From contig NZ_HG322949.1 in assembly GCF_000723165.1 (NCBI RefSeq), forward strand, positions 663,733 through 727,732: a DNA stretch of 64,000 nucleotides, given 5' to 3'. This stretch comes from Janthinobacterium agaricidamnosum NBRC 102515 = DSM 9628 (GTDB lineage Bacteria > Pseudomonadota > Gammaproteobacteria > Burkholderiales > Burkholderiaceae_D). Shown piece by piece: positions 46,454-55,579 of this stretch. The notes under the pieces are model-generated. The model searched no databases. It was given only the letters and a program-made list of their open reading frames with translations, and was not told where the DNA came from. The translations under genes were made by a program, and so were the position numbers. The first letter of the stretch is position 1; each line of letters opens with the position of its first letter.

Positions 46454-46558
46454 TATATTATGAAATAAATGCACTGGATGCAGTATCGTCGCGGCGCTAT
46501 GATACTTTCTGTTACGCCACCTTCAGCGTAAGCCCCATCGATCATCAGGAGTGTTATT

Positions 46559-47068
46559 GTGAGTATTCAAATCCGCGACGCGGTACAAGCGGACGCAGCG
46601 CTTATCCTTGGTTTCATCACCGAATTGGCCATTTACGAAAAGGCGGAGCACGAAGTCGTGGCCAGCCTGGCCGATATCGAACACAGCCTGTTTGCCGCCG
46701 GCGCCACCGCCCGCGCGCTGATTTGCAGCATCGACGGCAAGCCGGCCGGCTTTGCCGTGTATTTCTTCAGCTATTCCACCTGGCTGGGCCGCAAGGGCCT
46801 GTACCTGGAAGATTTATATGTATCGCCCGAGCATCGCGGCGCCGGCGCCGGTAAATTATTGCTGGGCCACTTGGCTTGCTTGGCGCGGGATAGCGGTTGC
46901 GGCCGCTTTGAATGGAGCGTGCTGGACTGGAATGAACCGGCGATCCAGTTTTACCGCGCCATCGGCGCCACCGCGCAAGATGAATGGGTGCGCTACCGTA
47001 TCGCCGGCGATGCCTTGGTGCAATTTGCCGATGAGCATGCCAAGCTGGCCGGTTCGCTCCACGCTTGA
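46559..47068 (+). CDS. GNAT-family N-acetyltransferase (diamine acetyltransferase-like)
   Basis: A 169-residue single-domain GNAT. Motif A lies in LEDLYVSPEHRGAGAGKLLLGHL and motif B in WSVLDWNEPAIQFYRAIGA, closely similar in layout to spermidine/spermine-type acetyltransferases; VYFFSYSTWLGRKGLYLEDL is typical of that subgroup. A polyamine or amino-acid-like substrate is possible but unproven. It starts at GTG 46559 with CAGGAG upstream. It is divergent from the LysR gene. Confidence 0.85.
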   Translation: MSIQIRDAVQADAALILGFITELAIYEKAEHEVVASLADIEHSLFAAGATARALICSIDGKPAGFAVYFFSYSTWLGRKGLYLEDLYVSPEHRGAGAGKLLLGHLACLARDSGCGRFEWSVLDWNEPAIQFYRAIGATAQDEWVRYRIAGDALVQFADEHAKLAGSLHA

Positions 47069-47087
47069 CAGCCTGCTGGGATAGTTT

Positions 47088-48296
47088 TTACTGCAAGGAA
47101 TACGGCTGAATTTCAACCGGCTTGCCTTGGCCATCGAACTTCAGCGTTACCGACAGATCCGACACGCCGATGGTCGCCAGCGCATCGCAGATATCGTCGA
47201 CTTCCACTTGCAGGTCGGCCGCCAGGTCGAGCGGTTTTTCGGAGCTGGCCAGCAGGGCGCCATCGGCCGCGTAGAGATTGACGCGCAGCAGCATGTTGCC
47301 GTTGATATCGGCGGGGCCGACGATGGCGCTGACTTGGCCCGCCTCCAGCTTGCCGGTTTCCAGCGCCTGGTTAATCTCGGCCATCATTTGCAGCATGAAA
47401 TATTCCGCCATGCCTTGCTCTTTGCCTCCGTGGAATAAATCCTGGTACAGGAAGTTCAATTGCAATGCCGTGCCGGCCGGCGCCAGGCAGCGTTTCACCA
47501 GCTCGGCCACGTCGCCGGTCCATTGCTGGTAACGCGCCATGCGCGCCGCGAAATAGGCGTCGGCCGCCGCTTCGTCCGACGGCACCTGGTAAAACGGATC
47601 GTCGGCCCGTTTCAGCGCAAAACCGAGCAGGAAGCGCAGCTCGACCGCGTTATCTTGGGCGCCGAACGCGGCGCCGCTCCAGCCGGTAATGCTGCGTTCC
47701 AGACCCGGCGTGGCGCTGATTCTCTTGTCGGTCATCGAGGCCCAGGCGTCGCGCACCATTTCATTCAAGTGGCTGTAGGTAATGTTGTCGATTTCCGCCA
47801 AGTCATATGCGTGGTTGATCAGCACCACCTTGGCCTTGGCGCTTTCCAGCTCGGCTTGCTGGAAACTCTGGACCAGCGCTTCAAACGCTTGCTGGTCCTG
47901 GAAACCCTGTTCTTCCTTCAAGCCGCCGGTGCTGTGCACGAACAGCGGCACCACGAAGGCGTTGATTTCCATTGCCGGCGCACCTACGCGGCGCACCACC
48001 ACGGTCGATGCGGCTTCTTCGATATTGCTGCGCAGGAATTGATACGCTTCGACGTCTTCGTACTTGGCGCGCTCGATCGCGTCGTACAAGACTTCATCTT
48101 TCTTTTGATTCAGGTTTTTGCGGATCAAACGCTGGAAATCGATTTCCTTCTGGCGCAGCTCCTCGCTCTTGGTGTCGCTGTCCTCTTGCTCGACCAGGTC
48201 GAGCGCCAGGTCGCACAGGGATTGGGTGAACGCTTCATCCTTGTCTTCTGGCGTATTGCTCGATTTGCGGGGAACGGGGCGCTTGTTTTTTGGCAT
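47088..48296 (-). CDS. DUF2863-family protein
   Basis: A 402-residue protein of a family found mainly in Burkholderiales. The N-terminal 75 residues are charged and helical, with KNKRPVPRK at the very start and EEQGFQ...EALVQSFQQ later. There is no signal peptide or membrane helix and no catalytic motif I recognise; the C-terminal 130 residues look like a mixed alpha/beta domain. Function unknown. ATG at 48296. Confidence 0.85.
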   Translation of the reverse strand: MPKNKRPVPRKSSNTPEDKDEAFTQSLCDLALDLVEQEDSDTKSEELRQKEIDFQRLIRKNLNQKKDEVLYDAIERAKYEDVEAYQFLRSNIEEAASTVVVRRVGAPAMEINAFVVPLFVHSTGGLKEEQGFQDQQAFEALVQSFQQAELESAKAKVVLINHAYDLAEIDNITYSHLNEMVRDAWASMTDKRISATPGLERSITGWSGAAFGAQDNAVELRFLLGFALKRADDPFYQVPSDEAAADAYFAARMARYQQWTGDVAELVKRCLAPAGTALQLNFLYQDLFHGGKEQGMAEYFMLQMMAEINQALETGKLEAGQVSAIVGPADINGNMLLRVNLYAADGALLASSEKPLDLAADLQVEVDDICDALATIGVSDLSVTLKFDGQGKPVEIQPYSLQ

Positions 48297-48376
48297 GTTT
48301 ATTTGATTAAAAGTGCAACTGCGAGTGCGGCCGCCGTGGCGCGCCGAAGGAAGGCCGGATCAGGTCTGGCTTAAAA

Positions 48377-49249
48377 TCAGGTATCGGTATCGAACATTTC
48401 GTGCAATTCGTCGAGCAAGTCGGTCGCTTCTTCATGCGTCAAACCGAGGTGCCGGCAGGCGCGGTCGCCGCCCTTGTCCCATTCCACCGAGCTGCTGTTG
48501 CCATGGTAGCGCTGTATGCCTTTTTCGGCCAGCAGCGACGCCGCCACCAGCGAACGGATCGCGTCGTCGGTCGATGAGTCTTCCAGCACGCGGTAATCGT
48601 GGTGCAGCAAGATGGCCCAGGAAACATCGGCCGACAAGCCCCAGTTGCGGGCCAGCAAACAGCCGATCGCGGCATGATTGGTCTGGTGGCGCGCATCTTC
48701 CACTGCCGTGAAAGCGTTCTCGGGATCATTGCTGGCCGCCGCGAAGGTATGCACGTAGTCAGTAAAACGGTTCATCAGCAAGGGCACGCCGATATCGCAA
48801 AACAGGCCGAAGGTGTGGGCGATATCGGGCGGGGCCAGGCGCAGCTTGCGCGAGATAAACACCACGGCGCGCGCGCGTTTGGCCGACGTGTCCCAAAAGT
48901 GATTCAGCGCGCCGCTTTCGGCGTCGATCGCCTGGCGCGCCAGCAAGCCGGTCATCAGCGCGCTGCATTGGTTAATGCCAAGGAAATTGATGCCTTGCTC
49001 GACCGACTTGGCCTTGCGCGCGGCGCCATAAAAAGGGGAGTTGGCCAGTTTCAGCAAGGCGCCGGACATGCCGACGTCGTCGCCGATGATTTGCGCGATG
49101 CGGCGCGGCGACGGATCTTGTTGCGCCAGTTCGCGTTGCAGATCGACAAGCAGGCTGGGGCGGGGAGGAATACGGATCGACCGCATCAACGCATCGACCT
49201 GATCAACATCAACTGCTATCGCCATTGCGTTCCCTGCCGCTTTCGTCAT
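48377..49249 (-). CDS. HDOD-domain signalling protein
   Basis: A 290-residue protein whose central part is an HDOD domain: PPRPSLLVDLQRELAQ, IAQIIGDDVGMSGALLKLANSPFYG, then SVEQGINFLGINQ and the HxxIGCLLARNWGLS region. HDOD proteins resemble HD phosphodiesterases without their full metal site and act in signalling and gene control. The start is uncertain: ATG at 49249 (AAGAAG upstream) or at 49225 (AGGGA upstream); the frame is open further upstream. It is not in an obvious operon. Confidence 0.82.
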   Translation of the reverse strand: MTKAAGNAMAIAVDVDQVDALMRSIRIPPRPSLLVDLQRELAQQDPSPRRIAQIIGDDVGMSGALLKLANSPFYGAARKAKSVEQGINFLGINQCSALMTGLLARQAIDAESGALNHFWDTSAKRARAVVFISRKLRLAPPDIAHTFGLFCDIGVPLLMNRFTDYVHTFAAASNDPENAFTAVEDARHQTNHAAIGCLLARNWGLSADVSWAILLHHDYRVLEDSSTDDAIRSLVAASLLAEKGIQRYHGNSSSVEWDKGGDRACRHLGLTHEEATDLLDELHEMFDTDT

Positions 49250-49525
49250 TATCTTCTTTGAATAAAATGAATTGGTATGCATGCCGCGCAACAACAGAAA
49301 CCGCTCGCCGGCCTGTTTGATGCGGCTTCGATTATCGCCGTTTATGAGCGGCAATAGAGTCAAATTATTACTGATTTGTTTAAAAAAGAAAGATTTTATA
49401 GCCATACCGTGTTGCGAAACAGTTTTTTATCATGTCACGCAGATACCTTTTCTTTTTTGAAAATGTTTTAAAAGTAAGTATTTGGCAAGGCGAGCTGATC
49501 GTGCAAGGTGGCATACAATAACTGC

Positions 49526-50104
49526 ATGAACTCTCTCCTGGCTGGTATTGATTTTGGCGCCGACTCTCCCCAAGTGGCGCAGCAACTGATCGGCGTGACC
49601 TTGCTGGTCAATGGTGTCGGCGGGCGCATCGTCGAAACCGAGGCGTATGACTTGCTGGATCCCGCCTCGCATACTTTTGGCGGACCGACCACGCGCAATA
49701 TCGCGATGTTCGGGGCGCCGGCACACGCTTATATCTATCGTTCCTACGGCATGCACTGGTGCCTGAATTTTGTATGCCGTGAGCATGGGCATGGTGCTGG
49801 CGTACTGATCCGCGCGCTGCAGCCGCTGGCCGGACTGGACCTGATGCGCCAGCGGCGTAAATTGCCCCCCGACGCCGATGCGCGGCTGTTGTGTTCGGGG
49901 CCGGGCAAGGTGTGCCAGGCGCTGGCGGTGAATATCGCCTCGAACGGCAAGGCGCTGGACCAGCCGCCCTTCGAGTTGATCGCCGCCGCCGGTCCGGTCG
50001 CCGTGCTGGCCGGACCGCGCATCGGCATTTCCAGGGCGGTCGAGATGCCGTGGCGGTTTGTGCTGGCCGGTTCGCGTTTTTTAAGCAAACCGATGAAAGT
50101 TTAG
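49526..50104 (+). CDS. 3-methyladenine DNA glycosylase (AAG/MPG type)
   Basis: A 192-residue glycosylase of the mammalian-type alkyladenine family. The conserved core is present: VARQLIG-like segment (VAQQLIGVTLLV), IVETEAYDLLDPASHTFGG with the catalytic Glu, NIAMFGAPAHAYIYRSYGMHWCLN, and LCSGPGKVCQAL. It removes 3-methyladenine and related lesions. A GTG at 49508 could add six residues; I use the ATG at 49526. It ends six bases before a dispersed element (50110-50269). With ada and the hypoxanthine glycosylase, this is the third alkylation/deamination repair gene in the window. Confidence 0.92.
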   Translation: MNSLLAGIDFGADSPQVAQQLIGVTLLVNGVGGRIVETEAYDLLDPASHTFGGPTTRNIAMFGAPAHAYIYRSYGMHWCLNFVCREHGHGAGVLIRALQPLAGLDLMRQRRKLPPDADARLLCSGPGKVCQALAVNIASNGKALDQPPFELIAAAGPVAVLAGPRIGISRAVEMPWRFVLAGSRFLSKPMKV

Positions 50105-50109
50105 TTCTC

Positions 50110-50269
50110 AGAGCCTATCCCAGTAGTGAGCGTCTTCTGCCGGCAGTGCATCAGCAGCGCGGATCAGGCGTGAAGAGGAAGCGTGGCGGGCCACGCGACG
50201 ACGATCAACGCAGTCCCCGCTGCTGAGGGGCGCCAGCAGGGGACGTATTCATCTACTGGGATAGGCTCT
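50110..50269. mobile_element. MITE-like element with perfect 17-bp terminal inverted repeats
   Basis: AGAGCCTATCCCAGTAG at 50110-50126 is the exact reverse complement of 50253-50269. The 160-bp unit is non-coding. A second copy, cut by the window edge, lies at 1-80 in opposite orientation with about 89% identity. The unit sits between the glycosylase stop (50104) and the chemoreceptor stop (50272), six and three bases away. No clear target duplication is visible (TCA on the left, TTA on the right). Confidence 0.85.
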
Positions 50270-50271
50270 TA

Positions 50272-51978
50272 CTAGGCTTCCAGTTTGGTGCCAGACAAAT
50301 GCTTGTCCGCGCGCCGGTCCTGGCCGCGCATCCGGCTGGCCGCCGCGCGCCGTTCGATATCGGCTTGCTGGCTTTTGGGCGACGCTTTGTTCGGCCGGGT
50401 TGTATGCACCACCAGCGCGCTCTTGGCCAGCGCATGGTCCAGCGTAAAGACCGACACCGCCGTGGACAGTTTGACGGCCTGGTCTTGCAAGCTGGCGGCC
50501 GCGGCGGCAGCTTGTTCCACCAGCGCCGCATTTTGCTGGGTCACATCATCCATCTGGGTCACCGCCTGATTCACCTCGGCAATCCCTTCGGCCTGTTCCG
50601 CGCTGGCTGTGCTGATGCGCTCGATGATTTCATTGACTTGCTTGACCGAGGTCACGATGGCGCCCATGCTGTTGCCGGCCTCATGCACCGAGGCGCTGCC
50701 GCCGTCGATGGTGGTGACCGACGTGGCGATCAGTGCCTTGATTTCCTTGGCGGCGGCGGCCGAGCGGTGCGCCAGCGTGCGCACTTCCGACGCCACCACC
50801 GCAAAGCCCCGGCCCTGTTCGCCGGCTCGCGCCGCTTCGACCGCGGCGTTCAGCGCCAGGATATTGGTCTGGAAGGAAATACCGTCGATCACGCCGATAA
50901 TATCGACGATCTGGCGCGAATTGGCGCGTATCGTTGCCATCGTCGTTACCGCCTGGTCCATCGCCTGGCCCCCCTTGATGGCCAGCGACGATGCTTTTGC
51001 GGCCAGCTCGCACGCCTGGCGCGCATTGTCGGCATTGTCCTTGACGGCCACGGTCAGGGTTTCCATCGCGCTGGCGGTTTGCTCCAGCGATCCCGCCTGC
51101 ATTTCGGTGCGGGCCGACAAGTCCATATTGCCGACGGCAATTTCATGCGATGCGGTATCGATCGACTGCACCGAGGAGCGGATGGTGCGCAAGGTCTGGT
51201 TCAGGTTGGCAATGCTTTGGTCGAGGACACGCGATGTTTCGGCGATTTCATCGCTGCCCTGGTTCTGCGCCGCCACGGTCAGCTTGCCGGCGGCCAGGTC
51301 GACCACCACGTCGGAAATGCCGCGGATCTCACGTAACATGGCCTTGCGCACTGTCATCGTGACGACAATCGACAAGGCAATCGACAGCAACACCAGCAGG
51401 CACAAGCTCAAGCCCAGCGTATGGAATTCCGCGGTTGCTTCCTGATGGGCCTGGCTACTGAGGGTTTTTTCCAGCGTGGACAGTTTCACCAGTTGTTCAT
51501 TCAACTGGACAAACTGGGTTTCAGCCTTGCTCATGGAATTGGCGGCGATCGATAAATCCATGTGCGCTATTTCCATGGTGTCGAGCACGGCCTTGCGGTA
51601 AGCCGACAGCGCAACCATGGCCGCATCGACCAGGCTGCGTTCGGCAGGCGAGGACACCCTGGCCAGGCTGGTCAGCTGCTGTTCGATGGCGGCGTGACGG
51701 CTCTTGATTTGCTGCGACAAGGCATCGAGCCGGTTTTGCGCAAAATTGCCGTTGATCCAGGCCAGTAATTGATAGATATTCGAATGCACATATTTGGTGT
51801 CGCCAGCCACGTCGGCCGCCGCCTGCAAATGCGTCAGGCGCACTTTGACCATGTTTTCCATCGAGGCATTCTGGCGCACCATGCCGTAATACGCGGCGCC
51901 GGAGCTGGCAATCAGCAAGATTAGCACCAGACAAGGCGCCAGTAATAATTTTGGTCCGATGCGTAATCTTTTCAGCAT
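50272..51978 (-). CDS. Methyl-accepting chemotaxis protein
   Basis: A 568-residue chemoreceptor. Two membrane helices (about 10-32 and 195-215) flank a periplasmic four-helix-bundle type sensor with no obvious Cache or PAS domain. A HAMP linker follows (about 216-268) and the cytoplasmic signalling hairpin carries the invariant core ([33 protein letters not shown]). A C-terminal CheR-docking pentapeptide is not visible. It would sense a periplasmic ligand and control CheA. It is preceded on the same strand, 58 bases away, by a stand-alone Cache-domain gene. The stop lies three bases from the MITE-like element. Confidence 0.92.
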   Translation of the reverse strand: MLKRLRIGPKLLLAPCLVLILLIASSGAAYYGMVRQNASMENMVKVRLTHLQAAADVAGDTKYVHSNIYQLLAWINGNFAQNRLDALSQQIKSRHAAIEQQLTSLARVSSPAERSLVDAAMVALSAYRKAVLDTMEIAHMDLSIAANSMSKAETQFVQLNEQLVKLSTLEKTLSSQAHQEATAEFHTLGLSLCLLVLLSIALSIVVTMTVRKAMLREIRGISDVVVDLAAGKLTVAAQNQGSDEIAETSRVLDQSIANLNQTLRTIRSSVQSIDTASHEIAVGNMDLSARTEMQAGSLEQTASAMETLTVAVKDNADNARQACELAAKASSLAIKGGQAMDQAVTTMATIRANSRQIVDIIGVIDGISFQTNILALNAAVEAARAGEQGRGFAVVASEVRTLAHRSAAAAKEIKALIATSVTTIDGGSASVHEAGNSMGAIVTSVKQVNEIIERISTASAEQAEGIAEVNQAVTQMDDVTQQNAALVEQAAAAAASLQDQAVKLSTAVSVFTLDHALAKSALVVHTTRPNKASPKSQQADIERRAAASRMRGQDRRADKHLSGTKLEA

Positions 51979-52036
51979 ATTTGCTCCCGACAGTGACGAT
52001 GATTACACCGCAGCAGCATTGCCGCAGCCTTGCTGC

Positions 52037-52489
52037 TTACTTCTTGTAAATACCGGCTTCCAGCACCACGTCGCCGACCCGCAAGATGTAGGTGGTCTTG
52101 GGTTCGATCTTGCCGGTGGTCGGATTTTTATATTGGTAATCGACCCAGCCCTTGCCTTTTTTTTGTGCCAATTCAATGATTTCGCGCCGATAGCGTTTGC
52201 CATTGGCGTCCGGCACATCGGTCAAATCCTTGCCGACGATGGAGGGATTGATCGGGTGCGCCAGCACGATGCCGGTATTGATGTCGCGCATGTCGACATA
52301 CAGCGAACCCTGGACGAACTCTGGATCCTTGGCGCTGATTTTTTTCATCATTTCTTCTTTGCCGTTTGCCTTGATGAAGGCGGCGCCGCGTTCGGCCATG
52401 GCGATGGCGTCTTTTTCGCTCGGTTCGATGGCTGCGCCGGCGCTGGCAAAAAACAGGCACAGCAAAGTGCCGGTGAGTAATCGTTTCAT
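52037..52489 (-). CDS. Secreted single-Cache-domain protein
   Basis: A 150-residue exported protein: a signal peptide (about 1-19, ending SAGAA), then one small-ligand-binding Cache domain (about 22-148; FIKANGKEEMMKKISAKDPEFVQGSLYVDMRD, and GWVDYQYKNPTTGKIEPKTTYILRVGD). It has no membrane anchor and no output domain. It lies directly upstream of a chemoreceptor with no recognisable Cache domain, so it may be the periplasmic ligand-binding partner of that receptor; that is inference from neighbourhood. The ATG at 52489 has AAGGGA upstream. Confidence 0.85.
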   Translation of the reverse strand: MKRLLTGTLLCLFFASAGAAIEPSEKDAIAMAERGAAFIKANGKEEMMKKISAKDPEFVQGSLYVDMRDINTGIVLAHPINPSIVGKDLTDVPDANGKRYRREIIELAQKKGKGWVDYQYKNPTTGKIEPKTTYILRVGDVVLEAGIYKK

Positions 52490-52797
52490 CGTGGTGTCCC
52501 TTTGCAAATGATCAAGGCCCGAGCGTGGCCGGTTATTGCTCAGTCGTAATGTACGACGTGCCTTCTGCATAGGAGTTGCGCTAGAACAAACTTGAGGGTT
52601 GCCCGTGGGAACCATACCGATTCCTGCAATAGGTGTGTATGAATTGCAGTAATCGTTGATTTTCGGCAATTGGGGAAAATGGCGGCGGCCTATGATGAAG
52701 TTTCTTAGTGTTGCCGCCAATCGAATTGATTTTGATGAGATTGATCGAACTTGGCCACATTTGATCGAAATTACCTTCCTCTTTCATTGGAGTACGC
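52490..52797. promoter_or_regulatory. Divergent promoter region between the Cache gene and the KamA-like gene
   Basis: About 300 bases with no gene. Near the KamA-like gene the 9-base direct repeat TTGATCGAA occurs at 52741-52749 and 52761-52769, 20 bases apart (two helical turns), which could be an operator for an unknown regulator. The ribosome site TTGGAG lies just before the ATG at 52798. Confidence 0.35.
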
Positions 52798-54192
52798 ATG
52801 AGCGCAGAGCCCGTCGCCGTCAAATTCAAACCGTACACACGGCAAACCATCAGCCAGTCCCGGCAGTGGCAATGGCTGGATCAGGAACAGCGCGAGGCGG
52901 TGCAGGTGGTATCGCACGTGTTGCCATTCCGTACCAATGAATATGTGATGGACCAATTGATCGACTGGAATAACATCCCCGATGATCCGATCTACCGTTT
53001 GACCTTTCCGCACCGCGATATGCTCGATGCCGCCGATTACCAGCATTTGCGCGACCTGGTGCTGGTGCGGCAAGACCCGGCCGAGATCGCCAAATATGTG
53101 CATGGCTTGCGGATGCGCATGAATCCGCACCCGGCCGGGCAAATGACGCACAACGTGCCGCGCGTAAATGATGCGCCGTTGCGCGGCTTGCAGCATAAAT
53201 ATGACCAGACCGTGCTGTTCTTCCCCAGCGCCGGCCAGACGTGCCACGCCTATTGCACCTTCTGCTTCCGCTGGCCGCAATTTGTCGGCATGGACGACAT
53301 GAAGTTCGACGCCAAGGAATCGCATGAATTGGTGGCTTACCTGAAGATGCATCCGGAAGTGACCGATGTGCTGATCACCGGCGGCGACCCGATGATCATG
53401 AATACCCGTTCGCTGGCGGCCTATATCGAACCCTTGCTCGACCCGGCGTTGGAACATATCCAGAACATTCGCATCGGCACCAAATCGCTTGCCTACTGGC
53501 CGCAGCGTTTTGTGAGCGACCGCGACGCCGACGATTTGCTGCGCCTGTTCGAGCGCATCGTCAAGGCCGGCAAGAACCTGGCCGTGATGGGCCATTACAG
53601 CCACGCTGTTGAGTTGCGCCAGGACATCGCGCAACAAGCCGTCCGGCGTATCGTGTCGTCCGGCGCCACCGTGCGCATGCAGGGGCCGCTGATACGCCAC
53701 ATCAATGAAGACCCGAAAAGCTGGGCCGAGTTGTGGCAAACCGGGGTGCGGCTGGGCGCGGTGCCGTACTATATGTTTGTCGAGCGCGATACCGGGCCGC
53801 GCAATTATTTTGAGTTGCCGCTGGTTAAGGCACACGAAATCTTCCAGGCCGCGTATCAAATGGTGTCCGGCTTGTCGCGCACGGTGCGCGGGCCATCGAT
53901 GAGCGCGTTTCCCGGCAAGGTGGTGATCGATGGCGTGGTCACCATTCGTGGTGAAAAAGTATTCGCGCTGCAATTCCTGCAGGCGCGTAACCCGGACTGG
54001 GTACGGCGGCCGTTTTATGCCAGGTTCGATGCCGAAGCGACCTGGCTGGATCATTTGAAGCCGGCTTTCGGCCAGGAAAAATTCTTCTTTGAGATGGACG
54101 AGCCGGCTGGCCACAAGGTGATCCCGCTGCAGCAGGCGCGCGGCGACAGCCATCCGCAGCATGTTGAAAATGCCGAGCGCACCGTGGCTTAA
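52798..54192 (+). CDS. KamA-family radical SAM enzyme (lysine 2,3-aminomutase-like)
   Basis: A 464-residue enzyme. The radical SAM cluster motif C149-x3-C153-x2-C156 (CHAYCTFC) is present, with TGGDPMIM and other segments shared with lysine 2,3-aminomutase. In the aminomutases the radical migrates an amino group with PLP; whether the substrate here is lysine is not certain. It lies 13 bases ahead of an MFS transporter, so the pair probably form one operon, and the transporter may export or import the product. The ATG at 52798 has TTGGAG upstream. Confidence 0.82.
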   Translation: MSAEPVAVKFKPYTRQTISQSRQWQWLDQEQREAVQVVSHVLPFRTNEYVMDQLIDWNNIPDDPIYRLTFPHRDMLDAADYQHLRDLVLVRQDPAEIAKYVHGLRMRMNPHPAGQMTHNVPRVNDAPLRGLQHKYDQTVLFFPSAGQTCHAYCTFCFRWPQFVGMDDMKFDAKESHELVAYLKMHPEVTDVLITGGDPMIMNTRSLAAYIEPLLDPALEHIQNIRIGTKSLAYWPQRFVSDRDADDLLRLFERIVKAGKNLAVMGHYSHAVELRQDIAQQAVRRIVSSGATVRMQGPLIRHINEDPKSWAELWQTGVRLGAVPYYMFVERDTGPRNYFELPLVKAHEIFQAAYQMVSGLSRTVRGPSMSAFPGKVVIDGVVTIRGEKVFALQFLQARNPDWVRRPFYARFDAEATWLDHLKPAFGQEKFFFEMDEPAGHKVIPLQQARGDSHPQHVENAERTVA

Positions 54193-54205
54193 GCCGGGAG
54201 ATTCC

Positions 54206-55579
54206 ATGGGTGATGAAAAGCCGGCGGCGCCAGCGGAACAACTGTCCGGCGCCGCTGTTTTTTTCCTGGTGTTCCTGCCGTTCGCGCTGGGGCATTTTTT
54301 CTCTAGTTTGATGCGTACCGTCAATGCCGTGCTGATGTCGGACTTGTTGGCGGCAATGCCGTTGACACCGTCCGAACTGGGTTTGCTGACCAGCGCCTTT
54401 TTCTTTGCATTTGCGCTGGCACAATTGCCAATCGGCATAGCGCTGGACCGCTACGGTCCGCGCACAGTGCAATTGCTGTTGATGGGCGTGGCCGCGCTCG
54501 GTGTATGGATGTTTAGCCGGGGCCAGAATTTTACCGATTTGCTGTGTGCGCGCGCCGTCATGGGGCTGGGCTTGGGCGGGTGTTTCATGTCGGCCGTGAA
54601 AGCGATTTCCACCTGGATCGCGCCGTCCAAGTTGCCATCGGTACACGGCTACCTGATCGCCGTCGGTGGCCTGGGCGCGGCGTCGGCCACCTTGCCGGTC
54701 AAGATGGCGCTGGAGTTCACCGATTGGCGCGGCGTGTTTTACATGCTGGCCGGCGGCATCGCCATCATCGGTTTGCTGATTTTCCTGTTGACGCCGAAAG
54801 CCGCCAGCACGGTGCGCAAACCGGCCAGCCGCAGCAGCGTGCTGGACGTGTACCGCGACCCGGCCTTTCGCGATACGGTGTCGCTGATCCTGATTCCGCA
54901 CACCATATTTTTTGGCGTGCAGGGTTTGTGGATCGGCAAATGGCTGAACGATGTGGCCGGCTTTTCCGGCGACGCGGTCGCTTATTTATTGTACTTGAGC
55001 ATGGCGGCGATCATCTTCGGCGCCATCGGCGTCGGCATGCTGACCGAATGGCTGGGACGGCGCGGCATCCAGCCGGTCAACGTGGCGGCCGGCGGCATCG
55101 TCATTTTTATCGCCGTGCAAATCGCTTTCGTGATCAACCACGCGCCCAGTTTCCAGTTGCTGTCAGTATTGTTTACGCTGGTCGGCACGATTACCGGACT
55201 GGAATATGCGATCGTTGCGCAAAGCATGCCGCCGGCGCTGACCGGGCGCGCTTCCACCTGCCTGAACTTGCTGATCTTTAGCGGCGCGTTTGTGGTGCAA
55301 GCCGGTTTTGGCATGATACTCGGTTTCTGGCATGTCAATGCACACCAGCAATATCCGGCAGTGGCTTACCAGGCTGCGTTCGGCGTGCTGGTATTGCTGC
55401 AACTGCCGGGACTGATCTGGTTTTTCATCCGTCAATACCAGCGCGGCAGAATGGCGGAGCGCAGGCAGGCTGTGGCATCCGGTAAAATGGAGGTAACTGC
55501 AATAATTAACTCCAAGGAAGAATATGAAACTGGTTCGTTACGGCCGTCCCGGCAAAGAAAAACCGGGCCTGATCGATGA
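54206..55579 (+). CDS. MFS-family transporter
   Basis: A 457-residue membrane protein with twelve predicted helices and the MFS loop signature GIALDRYGPRTVQL between helices 2 and 3. The N-terminal half is typical of the anion/sugar-acid MFS groups but I do not assign a substrate. It follows the KamA-like gene by 13 bases with the site GGGAG before the ATG at 54206. The last 18 codons overlap the start of the next gene (55524) by 56 bases, an unusually long overlap; the final 30 residues (KMEVTAIINSKEEYETGSL) look unlike membrane-protein tail sequence. Confidence 0.85.
   Translation: MGDEKPAAPAEQLSGAAVFFLVFLPFALGHFFSSLMRTVNAVLMSDLLAAMPLTPSELGLLTSAFFFAFALAQLPIGIALDRYGPRTVQLLLMGVAALGVWMFSRGQNFTDLLCARAVMGLGLGGCFMSAVKAISTWIAPSKLPSVHGYLIAVGGLGAASATLPVKMALEFTDWRGVFYMLAGGIAIIGLLIFLLTPKAASTVRKPASRSSVLDVYRDPAFRDTVSLILIPHTIFFGVQGLWIGKWLNDVAGFSGDAVAYLLYLSMAAIIFGAIGVGMLTEWLGRRGIQPVNVAAGGIVIFIAVQIAFVINHAPSFQLLSVLFTLVGTITGLEYAIVAQSMPPALTGRASTCLNLLIFSGAFVVQAGFGMILGFWHVNAHQQYPAVAYQAAFGVLVLLQLPGLIWFFIRQYQRGRMAERRQAVASGKMEVTAIINSKEEYETGSLRPSRQRKTGPDR

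Noticed and set aside
50104..50272. Target-site duplication of the MITE-like element
   Set aside because: The flanking triplets differ (TCA left, TTA right), so no duplication can be shown.
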